From Novosphingobium indicum (lineage in GTDB: Bacteria > Pseudomonadota > Alphaproteobacteria > Sphingomonadales > Sphingomonadaceae), in NCBI RefSeq assembly GCF_014645195.1, contig NZ_BMLK01000019.1, positions 26,319 to 90,318 on the forward strand: a stretch of 64,000 nucleotides of DNA, read 5' to 3'. The stretch's first letter is position 1; each line of letters opens with the position of its first letter. A program made the translations under genes and the position numbers. Below the pieces are notes generated by a model, which was not told the origin of the DNA, ran no database searches, and was given only the letters and a program-made list of their open reading frames with translations. Of this stretch, positions 1-8,498 are shown piece by piece.

Positions 1-34
1 AAGCCGCCGGAGGACGGTCCGGATTCCGTCCCGG

Positions 35-2479
35 TCAGTAGTTGTAGGTCAACTGGATCGCGACTGTGCGCGGCATTGCCGGTGTCCCGATGATATCCGC
101 CAGCGGGACGCAGCCTGTAGGCGTGCCGATGGAGGTGCAACTCACTCCGTCCGTACCCTTGGCACCGCCTGTGCCGGTACGGTCGATGCCGTTGATCAGG
201 TTACGCTTGTTGGTGAGGTTGCGCCCGATCACCGCCAGCTCCCACTTCCGGTCCGGCGTGAACAGGCGGAACGTCGCATCGAGCTTGGCAAAGGCATCCT
301 GAACGGCGAGCGGCTGCAATTGCGTGCCGACGTTGTACTTGCTCGAATAGCTGGCATCGGCCGACAGGCTCATCATCAGCGACTCGCCAAGGCCGAACTC
401 GTAGTAGCCGCCAAGCTGTCCGGTAAAGACCGGCGCCTTGCGCAGACGCCGTCCCGAAAGGTCCTGCGCCGTATAGCGCATCAGCACTGCGTCGTACTGC
501 TGGTTGCAGCCGAGCGAGACGGTCTGGCCCGCGTAGCAATCGGCCAGATAGTCGCGGAACTTGGAATCGTTGAAAGCCGCCGCCGCATGCAGGCTCAGCC
601 CGGGCACGGCGAAGGGGCTGAAGCTCGTTTCCATTTCGATGCCGCGGATCCGCGCCTTGGCCGCATTCTGCAGACGGAAAGCGCGGCTGGTCGTATCGAA
701 CACCGAAACCTGCAGGCCCGAATAATCGTACCAGTAGCCGGTGAGGTTGAACGTAACCTGCCGGTCGGCAAACCGCGACTTCAGGCCCACTTCGAACCCG
801 CTCACTTCCTCGGGATCGAAGCTCTGCCCGCGTGTGGGATCGGCGGCGATGGCACCATTGGTGAACCCGGCGTCGAAGCCGCCCGACTTGAAGCCCTCCT
901 TGTAGGAGGCGAAGAGCATGACGTCGTCACTCGGCTTGTAGTTGATCGTCAGCTCGGGCGAGAAGTCGTTGAAGGTCAGCTTCGTCGATGGATAGCGCGG
1001 ATCGGTCGTCACATCGAAGGGCGTGCCGCCATAGGGTGTGACGGTGAAATCGAGCAGCTTCTTTGTTTCGTGCGTGTAGCGCCCGCCCGCCGTGATCTGA
1101 ATTTGATCGGTGGGATTGAACAGGAGCTGACCGAAGGCAGAGGTCGACTTCTGATTCTGGTTGGTGGATTCGGTAGGCAGCGGGAAGTTGATGACCGGCA
1201 CCGCGATGAAGGTCAGCGTGTAGAGCTTGCGATCCTCGTAGAAGCCGCCGAGCACGAAATCGAACATGCCGCCGAAGTCGGAGGCAAGCCGCAGTTCCTG
1301 CGAATACTGGTCGTTGGTGAAGCGCACGGCAAAGCCGTTGTTGCTCGTCGGACCATAGCCGCCGTTGGACGTCAGCGCTTCCCGGACGCCGTAGTACCCC
1401 GAGACACTGGTCAACGTCAGCGCATCGGTCATGTCCCAGTCGATCTGGCCGCTGACCAGATACTGCTTGTTCACGCGGCCACCGTAGGGCCCGTAGAACA
1501 AGGGGCTGAGCGCCAGGAACGATGGATCGAGCTGCGAAGTATAGACCGTGCCGTCGTTTTCGCAGTTGCTGGCATCCTCATACGGGCGCTGCGCCGAGCC
1601 GTAAGGGCAGGCCACGATGTCCGAGAAGAACGAGGAGCCGCCAACGATCTCGGTGTCGGTGTACGTCCCCTTGAGCCGGATCTTGAGCCTCTCGGTCGGA
1701 TCGATGGCCACCGTTCCGCGCACGAAGATCTCGTCCTGCTTGGGGAAGCGGTGCAGCTCGGTGGGAATTACCCCGGGCGGCGGCGAACTGGTGCCCGGCG
1801 CATTGGGAGTGACCAGCCGGATATAGCCCTTCTGCTTTGACCAGTGCGTGGCGAGGCGTACGCCGATACTGTCGGTCAGCGGCGCGGAGGCGGTGATGTC
1901 GACGTACTTGTCGCGCGCCTTGAACTCATAGCCGGTGCGCACCATCAACTCGGAGGTGTCGCCCGGGTCCGCCGTAATGATCGAGATAATGCCGCCGGGG
2001 CTGTTCTTGCCGAAGAACAGCGACTGCGGGCCGCGCAGGATCTCGATCTGCTGAAGATCCATCTGCGCGGCACGCAGGATCTGCGCGCTCGAAATCGGCA
2101 CGCCGTCGACGTTGACCGAAACGGCCTGGTCGATGAACGCCATCGATTCACCCGAACCGATGCCGCGCAGCGAGATCGACCCGCCCATAGCGCCGGAGGA
2201 CTCGCCCGTGAGCAGGCCCGGCGTGAACTGGGCAATCGAATCGATGCCGGTCACACCGTAGCGATCGAGCAGGGTGTCGCTGAGCACGGTCATGGGCACC
2301 GGCGTGTCCTGCGCCGTTTCCACACGGCGGCGCGCCGTCACGATGATGTCGCCCCCGTAGACGTCGTTTTGCCCTGCCCTCTCATCTGTCGATGCGTTCT
2401 GCGCCAGCGCGGGTGCCGCGGGCAGTACAACTGCCAGTGCGGTGCAGGCGCACAGCCATGCCTTCGATGCCTTCATCAC
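35..2479 (-). CDS. TonB-dependent outer-membrane receptor
   Basis: This 814-residue protein is a TonB-dependent receptor, an outer-membrane beta-barrel that imports a scarce substrate using energy from TonB-ExbBD. A signal peptide occupies residues 1-27 (hydrophobic stretch ending ALAQ). A TonB-box-like DIIVTARRR follows near residue 44, then the plug domain (about 60-170) with the typical LRGIGSG and VDGVP motifs, and a long beta-barrel ending in aromatic Tyr. The family is certain, but the substrate cannot be read from sequence. The annotated start is GTG with an ATG directly after it; either is possible. It is divergent from the receptor at 2735, and a palindrome lies between them. Confidence 0.93.
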   Translation of the reverse strand: MMKASKAWLCACTALAVVLPAAPALAQNASTDERAGQNDVYGGDIIVTARRRVETAQDTPVPMTVLSDTLLDRYGVTGIDSIAQFTPGLLTGESSGAMGGSISLRGIGSGESMAFIDQAVSVNVDGVPISSAQILRAAQMDLQQIEILRGPQSLFFGKNSPGGIISIITADPGDTSELMVRTGYEFKARDKYVDITASAPLTDSIGVRLATHWSKQKGYIRLVTPNAPGTSSPPPGVIPTELHRFPKQDEIFVRGTVAIDPTERLKIRLKGTYTDTEIVGGSSFFSDIVACPYGSAQRPYEDASNCENDGTVYTSQLDPSFLALSPLFYGPYGGRVNKQYLVSGQIDWDMTDALTLTSVSGYYGVREALTSNGGYGPTSNNGFAVRFTNDQYSQELRLASDFGGMFDFVLGGFYEDRKLYTLTFIAVPVINFPLPTESTNQNQKSTSAFGQLLFNPTDQIQITAGGRYTHETKKLLDFTVTPYGGTPFDVTTDPRYPSTKLTFNDFSPELTINYKPSDDVMLFASYKEGFKSGGFDAGFTNGAIAADPTRGQSFDPEEVSGFEVGLKSRFADRQVTFNLTGYWYDYSGLQVSVFDTTSRAFRLQNAAKARIRGIEMETSFSPFAVPGLSLHAAAAFNDSKFRDYLADCYAGQTVSLGCNQQYDAVLMRYTAQDLSGRRLRKAPVFTGQLGGYYEFGLGESLMMSLSADASYSSKYNVGTQLQPLAVQDAFAKLDATFRLFTPDRKWELAVIGRNLTNKRNLINGIDRTGTGGAKGTDGVSCTSIGTPTGCVPLADIIGTPAMPRTVAIQLTYNY

Positions 2480-2638
2480 TTCCCTCCTCCATGTTTCTCA
2501 GGCCCACGCGAGGCGGAAAGCTTCACGTGGCGCCGGGAGGAGGATGCCCATCCATGCACTGGTTCTTTGGTCTTTGATCCTCTTCCCGCGACTTTTCTAA
2601 TTTTCTTTCGCACGAATATCAACACGTGTATCATTCTT

Positions 2639-2665
2639 ACTGAACATATGTTCATCATGTTCAGT
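2639..2665. promoter_or_regulatory. Palindromic operator candidate between two divergent receptor genes
   Basis: The 255-base gap between the divergent receptors holds ACTGAACAT, nine bases, then ATGTTCAGT, a perfect 9-base inverted repeat. Nested in it is the perfect 14-base palindrome TGAACATATGTTCA at 2641-2654. This is the usual look of a TetR-, LacI- or GntR-type dimer site. No regulator gene is adjacent, so the binding protein is unknown. Confidence 0.5.
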
Positions 2666-2734
2666 GGCGCAATCCGCCCGGATGTTACAAAATCTGGCGC
2701 TTGTATGGTTTGAGCGGTTGCTTATGGAGGCGCG

Positions 2735-4765
2735 ATGAGAATGTCGCGCTCGGTTTCCGCCCTTCCCGTCTCCACCTTTGCCCTTCTTTCCTGCCTCCTC
2801 GCTTCGCCGGCTGTGGCCGACGAAAGCGCCGATGCGGAAGCGATTGTCGTTACCGGGCACGGGCTGGCAGAAGGTCCGGCCGAGCCGGCCTACGACGTGA
2901 CGGTGCTCGACCGCGAACAGATCACTTCGAGCGCTTCGGGCCGGATCGAGGATGTCCTGACTTCGGTTGCGGGCTTCCAGCAATTCCGGCGTTCCGACAG
3001 CCGCTCCTCGAACCCGACGGCCCAAGGCGTGACCTTGCGCGCTCTAGGCGGCAATGCATCAAGCCGCGCCCTCGTCCTGCTCGACGGCGTACCGGTGGGG
3101 AACCCCTTCTTCGGCCACATTCCGCTTTCGGCCCTCAATCCCCAGCGGCTGTCATCCATCCGCGTGACGCGCGGCGGCGGCATGGGCGCTTTCGGGACCG
3201 GCGCGGTTTCCGGAACCATCGACCTTACGAGCGCCGGCCCCGACGAGATCGGCTCGCTGCAGGCCTCGGCACTGGTGGGCCAGCGCGGCGAGACCCAGGT
3301 TTCGGCCACCACCGCGCCGCGCCTCGGTGACGGGTTCGTGATGGCCAGCGTGCAGTGGGACAGGGGCAAGGGCTTCTGGACGACGCCGCGCGACGAGCGC
3401 GTCCCGGCTTCAGCCCGGGCAGCGTACGATAGCTGGTCGACGGCCCTGCGCGCCGTCGCGCCGCTAACCGATACCGTCGAGGTTCAGGCATCGGGCCTCG
3501 CCTACGACGATAACCGCACGCTGCGCTTCGAAGGCGCCGACTCCTCTAGTTCGGGCCAGCAGGCCAGCCTGCGCCTAGTGGGGCGCGGCGATTGGCAGTT
3601 CGACATTCTGGGGTATGCGCAGGCGCAGAACTTCTCGAACGTCGTCATAAGCTCGTCCCGCTTCAAGAAGGTGCTCGATCAGGCGAAGACGCCGACGCTG
3701 GCTGTCGGAGGCAAGGCCGAAGTGCGCCCACCCGTGGGGGATGCGCACGTCCTGCGGCTCGGCGCCGATCTGCGCGTAACCGAGGGACATCTGGTCGAAT
3801 TGCCCTACTCCACGGTGAGCGGCCAGCCGACCGCCTTCCGCCGCGCCGGGGGCGACCAGTCCGACTTCGGTCTCTATGCCGAGGACGACTGGACCATGGG
3901 ATCGTTCGTCCTTACTGCCGGTGTCCGCGCCGACCGCTGGACCATCCGCAACGGTTTCTATCGCGAACTCGACGCAACCGGCGCCGTGGCCGAAAACACG
4001 ACTTTCGCCGACCGCTCGGACTGGAGCGTAAACGCCAGGAGCGGTGTGGTCTGGAATGCCAGCAATCTGCTGTCGCTGCGCGCTGCCGCGTACACCGGCA
4101 TTCGCCTGCCGACGCTCAATGAACTCTACCGCCCCTTCGTGGTCTTCCCTGTGGTGACCCAGGCCAATGCCGCGTTGAAACCCGAGCGGCTGCGCGGCTA
4201 CGAGGCCGGGATCGAAGTCCATCCTTCGGACGCCGTCTCGCTTTCGCTTACCGCCTTCGACAACAAGCTGAAGGACGCGGTGGCCAACGTCACGCTCGAT
4301 ACGAACCTGCGCCAGCGCCAGAATGTCGATGCCATCCGCGCACGCGGACTGGAAGCCTCGGCCAATGCCTCGCTGGGGGAAGTGAGTTTCAACGGTTCGC
4401 TGGCCTGGACCGACTCGAAGATGGACGCGAGCGGCACGCAGGCCGCGCTCGACGGCAAGCGCCCGCCGCAGGTGCCCAAGCTCGCCGCCAGCGCGACCCT
4501 CGCCTGGGCTCCGCGTCCGGGCTGGCGGCTCGCCGCCACGGTGCGTCATGTCGGCAAGCAGTACGAAGACGATCAGGAAACCGACGTCCTGCCCGCAGTA
4601 ACCACGCTCGATGCCTATGCGCTTGTACCGCTCGGCGGCACCTTCTCGCTGATCCTGCGCGGGGAGAACCTGACCGACGAAACTATTGTGACGCGCAATC
4701 AGGCCGGCTCGATGGACTACGGCCTGCCGCGCACCCTCTGGGCCGGCATTCAGGTCGGTCTATAA
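2735..4765 (+). CDS. TonB-dependent receptor, BtuB/siderophore type
   Basis: This 676-residue TonB-dependent receptor has a signal peptide (residues 1-28, ending VADE). A TonB box AEAIVVTG lies near residue 34, the plug domain spans about 45-155 (LLDGVPVGNPFFGHIP; RVTRGGGMGAFGTGAVSGTIDL-like end), and the barrel fills the rest. It resembles BtuB/FepA-sized receptors, shorter than the neighbouring 814-residue receptor. An SD-like GGAGG precedes the ATG. The [2Fe-2S] gene at 4808 starts 42 bases after its stop, so the two may be co-transcribed. The substrate is unknown. Confidence 0.92.
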   Translation: MRMSRSVSALPVSTFALLSCLLASPAVADESADAEAIVVTGHGLAEGPAEPAYDVTVLDREQITSSASGRIEDVLTSVAGFQQFRRSDSRSSNPTAQGVTLRALGGNASSRALVLLDGVPVGNPFFGHIPLSALNPQRLSSIRVTRGGGMGAFGTGAVSGTIDLTSAGPDEIGSLQASALVGQRGETQVSATTAPRLGDGFVMASVQWDRGKGFWTTPRDERVPASARAAYDSWSTALRAVAPLTDTVEVQASGLAYDDNRTLRFEGADSSSSGQQASLRLVGRGDWQFDILGYAQAQNFSNVVISSSRFKKVLDQAKTPTLAVGGKAEVRPPVGDAHVLRLGADLRVTEGHLVELPYSTVSGQPTAFRRAGGDQSDFGLYAEDDWTMGSFVLTAGVRADRWTIRNGFYRELDATGAVAENTTFADRSDWSVNARSGVVWNASNLLSLRAAAYTGIRLPTLNELYRPFVVFPVVTQANAALKPERLRGYEAGIEVHPSDAVSLSLTAFDNKLKDAVANVTLDTNLRQRQNVDAIRARGLEASANASLGEVSFNGSLAWTDSKMDASGTQAALDGKRPPQVPKLAASATLAWAPRPGWRLAATVRHVGKQYEDDQETDVLPAVTTLDAYALVPLGGTFSLILRGENLTDETIVTRNQAGSMDYGLPRTLWAGIQVGL

Positions 4766-4807
4766 GCCCTCTGGCAGTTCGCGAAACGAAGGCCTAAGAA
4801 CCGGGCA

Positions 4808-5392
4808 ATGTCGCGCCTTACCGTCAACGACCGCCCGGTCGAATTCGATATGGACCCGCAGACGCCCCTGCTCTGGGCGCTGCGCGACGCTGCCAATCTG
4901 ACGGGAACGAAGTTCGGCTGCGGCGTCGGCGACTGCGGTGCCTGCATGGTCATGGTGGACGGCACCGCGCTGCGATCCTGCCTCATCACCCTGGCCGAAT
5001 GCGAAGGCCGCTTCGTCGTCACAATCGAAGGGCTTTCGCGCGACCGCTCGCATCCGGTGCAGCAGGCGCTTGTCGCCGAGCAAGCTATCCAGTGCGGCTT
5101 CTGTACGCCGGGCATCGCCATCAGTGCCGCCGCCTTGCTGGCGCGCAATTCCAATCCTGGCGAGACGCAGATCCTCGAAGCCATTCCCAACCTCTGCCGC
5201 TGCGGCGTCTATCCCCGGCTGGTCCGCGCGATCCAGCGCGCAGGCGCCGTGCAGCGCCGCGAGGACACGATCAGCGCCGCCCCTGCCCCCGGTATCACCC
5301 GCGAGGACGCGGCGAAAGCCGTCCCGGCCCTTGCCCCGGCAACGCAGCCTTCACCGGCGCCGGCCCCAGAGCCCGCCCCCACAGGACAATAA
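4808..5392 (+). CDS. [2Fe-2S] small subunit of xanthine-dehydrogenase/isoquinoline-oxidoreductase type (orphan)
   Basis: The 194-residue protein carries both iron-sulfur clusters of molybdenum hydroxylase small subunits. The plant-ferredoxin-type cluster is held by Cys38, Cys43, Cys46 and Cys58, and the helical-domain cluster by Cys96, Cys99, Cys130 and Cys132 (QCGFCTPG and CRCGVY). Residues from about 155 on form a Pro/Ala-rich tail not expected in the family. Normally a molybdopterin-binding large subunit lies beside it. Here the neighbours are a TonB receptor and arsC, so the electron-transfer partner is not visible. Family assignment is secure, role is not. Confidence 0.85.
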   Translation: MSRLTVNDRPVEFDMDPQTPLLWALRDAANLTGTKFGCGVGDCGACMVMVDGTALRSCLITLAECEGRFVVTIEGLSRDRSHPVQQALVAEQAIQCGFCTPGIAISAAALLARNSNPGETQILEAIPNLCRCGVYPRLVRAIQRAGAVQRREDTISAAPAPGITREDAAKAVPALAPATQPSPAPAPEPAPTGQ

Positions 5393-5402
5393 GGAGACGA
5401 TC

Positions 5403-5747
5403 ATGAAAGCCACGATCTGGCACAATCCGAAGTGCGGCACCTCGCGCAAGACGCTGGCCATCCTCGAAGAAACCCCCGGCGTGGACGTGGAAGTCGTCGA
5501 GTATCTCAAGACGCCGCCGAGCGCCGAGAAGCTCGCGCAACTCTACAAGGATGCCGGCATCACCCCGCAGCAGGGCCTGCGCATGAAGGGCACCGATGCC
5601 GCCGATCGCGGGCTGCCGGAAGCAGACGACGCCACCGTTCTCGCCGCGATGGCCGCCGAACCGATTCTCATCGAACGCCCCCTCGTGGAGACCGACAAGG
5701 GCGCGCGGCTCTGCCGGCCGCAAGATAAGGTTCAGGAAATTCTGTGA
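5403..5747 (+). CDS. arsC: Arsenate reductase, glutaredoxin-coupled ArsC family
   Basis: The 114-residue protein has the ArsC signature HNPKCGTSRKT with the catalytic Cys11 followed by Arg15, and the family's usual length. Enzymes of this family reduce arsenate to arsenite with glutathione and glutaredoxin, although many chromosomal copies are of the related YfgD/Spx-like branch. The start at 5403 is chosen because an SD (AAGGAGA) lies just upstream and the protein begins immediately with the beta strand of the fold. It follows the [2Fe-2S] gene by 10 bases, suggesting one transcript. No arsR, arsB or acr3 is nearby. Confidence 0.88.
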   Translation: MKATIWHNPKCGTSRKTLAILEETPGVDVEVVEYLKTPPSAEKLAQLYKDAGITPQQGLRMKGTDAADRGLPEADDATVLAAMAAEPILIERPLVETDKGARLCRPQDKVQEIL

Positions 5748-5860
5748 CAGTCCGATAGTTTATACGGACAGCCTGTCCCACCCACCTTGCAATGCGGAAG
5801 CTAATCTGCCACCGCACTGCTCATTCGTTACCCGGTAACAGTGCGAGAGCTTCCGCCAGC

Positions 5861-6514
5861 ATGAATAGTACAGAGCTTGCCCGAGAGGCGCTGCCCCAGA
5901 GGATCAAGCGGAAGATTAAGCAAGGGTTGGGACCTTGGGGCGTCTTCTTCGAGGGCTTCCTGCGCAACCCGGTGATGGTTGGCTCGATCGTACCGTCCTC
6001 GCGCTTCACCATCAATCGCATGCTGTCGCGCGTGGACTGGGACAACTGCAAGCTTTTCGTCGAATACGGCCCGGGTGTCGGCACGTTCTGCCGCCCCGTG
6101 CTCAACCGCATGCGCCGTGACGGCATGCTGCTGGTGATCGACACGAACCCGCAGTTCATCGAGTATCTGCGCCGCACCATCAAGGACAGCCGCTTCGTGG
6201 CGGTTCACGGTTCAGCTGCGGACGTCGAGGATATCGTGCGCGCGCACGGCCATGAAAAGGCCGACTACGTGCTGTCCGGCCTGCCGTTTTCGACGCTGCC
6301 CGATGGCGTCGGTCCGGCCATCGCCGCGGCCACGCATCGGGTGATCCGCAAGGGCGGCGCTTTCCTCGTCTACCAGTTCACCCCCAAGGCCCGCTCTTAC
6401 ATGGCCAAGCACTTCAAGCGCATCGACAACGGTCTGGAGCCGCTGAACGTGCCGCCGTGCTTCATGTGGTGGGGCTGGAAAGACGAAGAGAACGAAGACG
6501 CCGCCGCTGCCTGA
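5861..6514 (+). CDS. Class I SAM-dependent methyltransferase (phospholipid N-methyltransferase-like)
   Basis: The 217-residue protein has a SAM-binding Rossmann motif near residue 70 (VEYGPGVGTF) and the following acidic residue in LLVIDTNPQF. The sequence YVLSGLPFSTLP sits where motif IV (N/D-P-P-F type) occurs in PmtA- and KsgA-like enzymes. The N-terminal segment with GFLRNPVMVGSIVPSS is characteristic of the phospholipid methyltransferase PmtA group, which makes phosphatidylcholine precursors. The in-frame ATG at 5861 is preferred to upstream starts because homology-like sequence begins there. Substrate is inferred only. Confidence 0.75.
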   Translation: MNSTELAREALPQRIKRKIKQGLGPWGVFFEGFLRNPVMVGSIVPSSRFTINRMLSRVDWDNCKLFVEYGPGVGTFCRPVLNRMRRDGMLLVIDTNPQFIEYLRRTIKDSRFVAVHGSAADVEDIVRAHGHEKADYVLSGLPFSTLPDGVGPAIAAATHRVIRKGGAFLVYQFTPKARSYMAKHFKRIDNGLEPLNVPPCFMWWGWKDEENEDAAAA

Positions 6515-6540
6515 GCAGCGCGGCGCCTCAACTCTCTCCC

Positions 6541-7383
6541 TTATTCGAAGGTTTCCGAGATCGTCTCCGGCGACGGGCCGGCCAACTGCCTATGCGTGAA
6601 GGCCAGTACGGCGATGAAGATCACGCTGGTTACCGCGCTGATCACACCTGAAATCACGCCGGTGTAGAACGTCAACGCGTCTCCCTGCCCGAGAATCAGC
6701 GCCACTGGCCCGACCAGCACGACCGTCGTCATGAAGGCGACAGCGATATAGCCGATCGTCAGCAGCACGAAGAAGCCGAAGAGCCGCAGGCTGTTGTGGC
6801 GCGTCAGCTGCCATGAACGGACCATCGCCGCGACAGGGTTCCTTAGCCCTTCGTTGACGACGACGGGGACGACCAACGAAAGCTTGATCGAGGCATAGAC
6901 CACCGCGATGATCAGGGCCACGGCGACGATTGCCGATGCCACGCTAGTGCCCAGAATGATGCCGAACAGGCCGCCCAGCACCAACCCGAAGACCATCGAC
7001 GCCAGAAGCGTTGCCGCCATTGTCAGCACGAATATGCCGATCATCGTGGGCAGTGCGCGCAGGGCGACGACGATCGCTTCGCCCACCGTGGGCCGTCCGC
7101 GATCGCTGAGCAGCGTCATGACCGTCAGGTATCCGATCACCTGAACCAGCATGCCGCCAAGGCCGAAGATCAGGAAGAGCCCCAGATTGGCGGAAAAGAT
7201 GCTTTCCACCGTCTCGGGCTTGTTCATGGCTTCGAGGATCTGCGTCTGCACATCGGTGAGGAACACCGTCGACAGCAGGGTCGGCAGCAGGAAGAACACG
7301 CCGGCAACCGCAAGCAGGACCTGCCGGTTGGCGCGAACGGCTGCCATCGCATCGAGCCAGGCCCCGTTACTGTCGAACTTCAT
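6541..7383 (-). CDS. Multi-pass membrane protein, YciC/glycerophosphodiesterase-membrane-domain type
   Basis: The 280-residue protein has about six hydrophobic segments, for example around residues 25-45, 70-90, 115-140, 145-170 and 205-260, rich in Gly, Val and Leu. It resembles the cytoplasmic-membrane proteins grouped with the GPDPase membrane domain, whose function is largely unknown. A soluble C-terminal tail of about 15 residues follows the last helix. The reading frame is open further upstream, but ATG at 7383 (MKFDSNG) is the sensible start because the extension is Arg-rich and overlaps the lipB promoter area. Confidence 0.6.
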   Translation of the reverse strand: MKFDSNGAWLDAMAAVRANRQVLLAVAGVFFLLPTLLSTVFLTDVQTQILEAMNKPETVESIFSANLGLFLIFGLGGMLVQVIGYLTVMTLLSDRGRPTVGEAIVVALRALPTMIGIFVLTMAATLLASMVFGLVLGGLFGIILGTSVASAIVAVALIIAVVYASIKLSLVVPVVVNEGLRNPVAAMVRSWQLTRHNSLRLFGFFVLLTIGYIAVAFMTTVVLVGPVALILGQGDALTFYTGVISGVISAVTSVIFIAVLAFTHRQLAGPSPETISETFE

Positions 7384-7463
7384 CACAAACTCCCGATCGT
7401 CCTGACGCGCAGGCTGTCTAAAGGCACTTGATAACCGCAGGGAATGACGCCACGCAACGCGCC

Positions 7464-8192
7464 ATGACGATTCCCGCGAAACAATCCAGTGAATTGCAGG
7501 AAGCCAGCGAGCAGACGCTGCCCGGCGATATCGAACTGCGTATCTCGCCAAGCCCCGTACCCTATCGCGAGGCGCTGGATGAGATGGTCGCACGCAATGC
7601 CGCTATTGCCGCGGGCGAAGCGCGGGAACTGATCTGGCTGCTCGAGCATCCGCCGGTCTATACCGCCGGCACCAGCGCCGCTTCGGCCGAACTGCTCGAT
7701 CCGCGCTTCGAAGTCGTCGAAGCCGGGCGGGGCGGGCGCTATACCTATCACGGCCCCGGTCAACGGGTGTGCTACGTGCTGCTCGACCTCAAGAAGCGCG
7801 CCCGCGACGCGCGTGGTTTCGTCCATGGCCTGGAAGGCTGGGTGATCGACACCTTGCGCGACTTCGGCGTGGAGAGCTTCCGGCGTGATGGCCGCATCGG
7901 TATCTGGACCACCGACGTCGATGGACAGGAAGCCAAGATCGGCGCCATCGGCGTGCGCATCCGCAAGTGGGTGACGATGCACGGCTTCGCCGTGAACATC
8001 CGGCCGGACCTGTCGCACTTTGCGGGCATCGTTCCTTGCGGTATCGAGGAGTTCGGCGTGACAAGCCTCGATCGCCTGGGCCGCGAGATCGATTTCGCGA
8101 CCTGGGACAAGGCGCTGCTCGCACGTGCGGACGGCTTCCTCGCTTCGCTGGAACGTCCGTGCCCTCAACCCTCTCCTCCGGAGACCGCCTGA
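7464..8192 (+). CDS. lipB: Octanoyltransferase LipB
   Basis: LipB moves octanoyl groups from acyl carrier protein to lipoyl domains, the first step of lipoate synthesis. The 242-residue protein has the LipB hallmarks: RGGRYTYHGPGQ in the substrate pocket, the KIGAIG motif with the catalytic Lys, and the catalytic Cys192 in GIVPCGI. The start at 7464 (MTIPAKQ) is chosen over the in-frame upstream codon because it gives a normal family length. The next gene begins directly after the stop codon. Confidence 0.95.
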   Translation: MTIPAKQSSELQEASEQTLPGDIELRISPSPVPYREALDEMVARNAAIAAGEARELIWLLEHPPVYTAGTSAASAELLDPRFEVVEAGRGGRYTYHGPGQRVCYVLLDLKKRARDARGFVHGLEGWVIDTLRDFGVESFRRDGRIGIWTTDVDGQEAKIGAIGVRIRKWVTMHGFAVNIRPDLSHFAGIVPCGIEEFGVTSLDRLGREIDFATWDKALLARADGFLASLERPCPQPSPPETA

Positions 8193-8498
8193 ATGAAAGC
8201 CCATACCGCCCTTCCCGTCGCGATGGCCGCCGTTCTGGCGCTCGCGGGCTGCAAGAAGGACAAGGCGCCGGAACAGGCTGATGCCGCCGGGGGCGAGATC
8301 CTCCCGCGTTCGGTCAGCGACGACATGCCGCCCTACGATACCGTGCGTTCGCAAGCTCCGCTCGCAAATCCCGAGGAAGGCGGCAGCGGAGACGTGACGA
8401 AGCCTGCCACCGCGCAGGAGGAAGAGGCTGCTACAGAAGAAGCCGCGCCCGAGCCGCAGGAAGACAGCGAAGCAGCAGCTACGCCGGACGCAGAATAG
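8193..8498 (+). CDS. Small lipoprotein of unknown function
   Basis: The 101-residue protein begins with a short signal and a lipobox (residues 13-20, LALAGC), so Cys20 should be lipid-modified. The rest is hydrophilic, Glu/Ala/Pro-rich and probably unstructured. Its ATG directly follows the lipB stop codon, suggesting co-transcription. The 3' end overlaps the convergent lyase gene by 20 bases. No family is recognised. Confidence 0.7.
   Translation: MKAHTALPVAMAAVLALAGCKKDKAPEQADAAGGEILPRSVSDDMPPYDTVRSQAPLANPEEGGSGDVTKPATAQEEEAATEEAAPEPQEDSEAAATPDAE

Noticed and set aside
320..1840. A 506-codon open frame on the plus strand
   Set aside because: It is antisense to the receptor gene at 35-2479 and is only open because of the high GC content; it has no domains.
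2597..3025. A 142-codon minus-strand ORF across the divergent receptor promoters
   Set aside because: Mostly antisense to the second receptor and Arg-rich, with no start signal.
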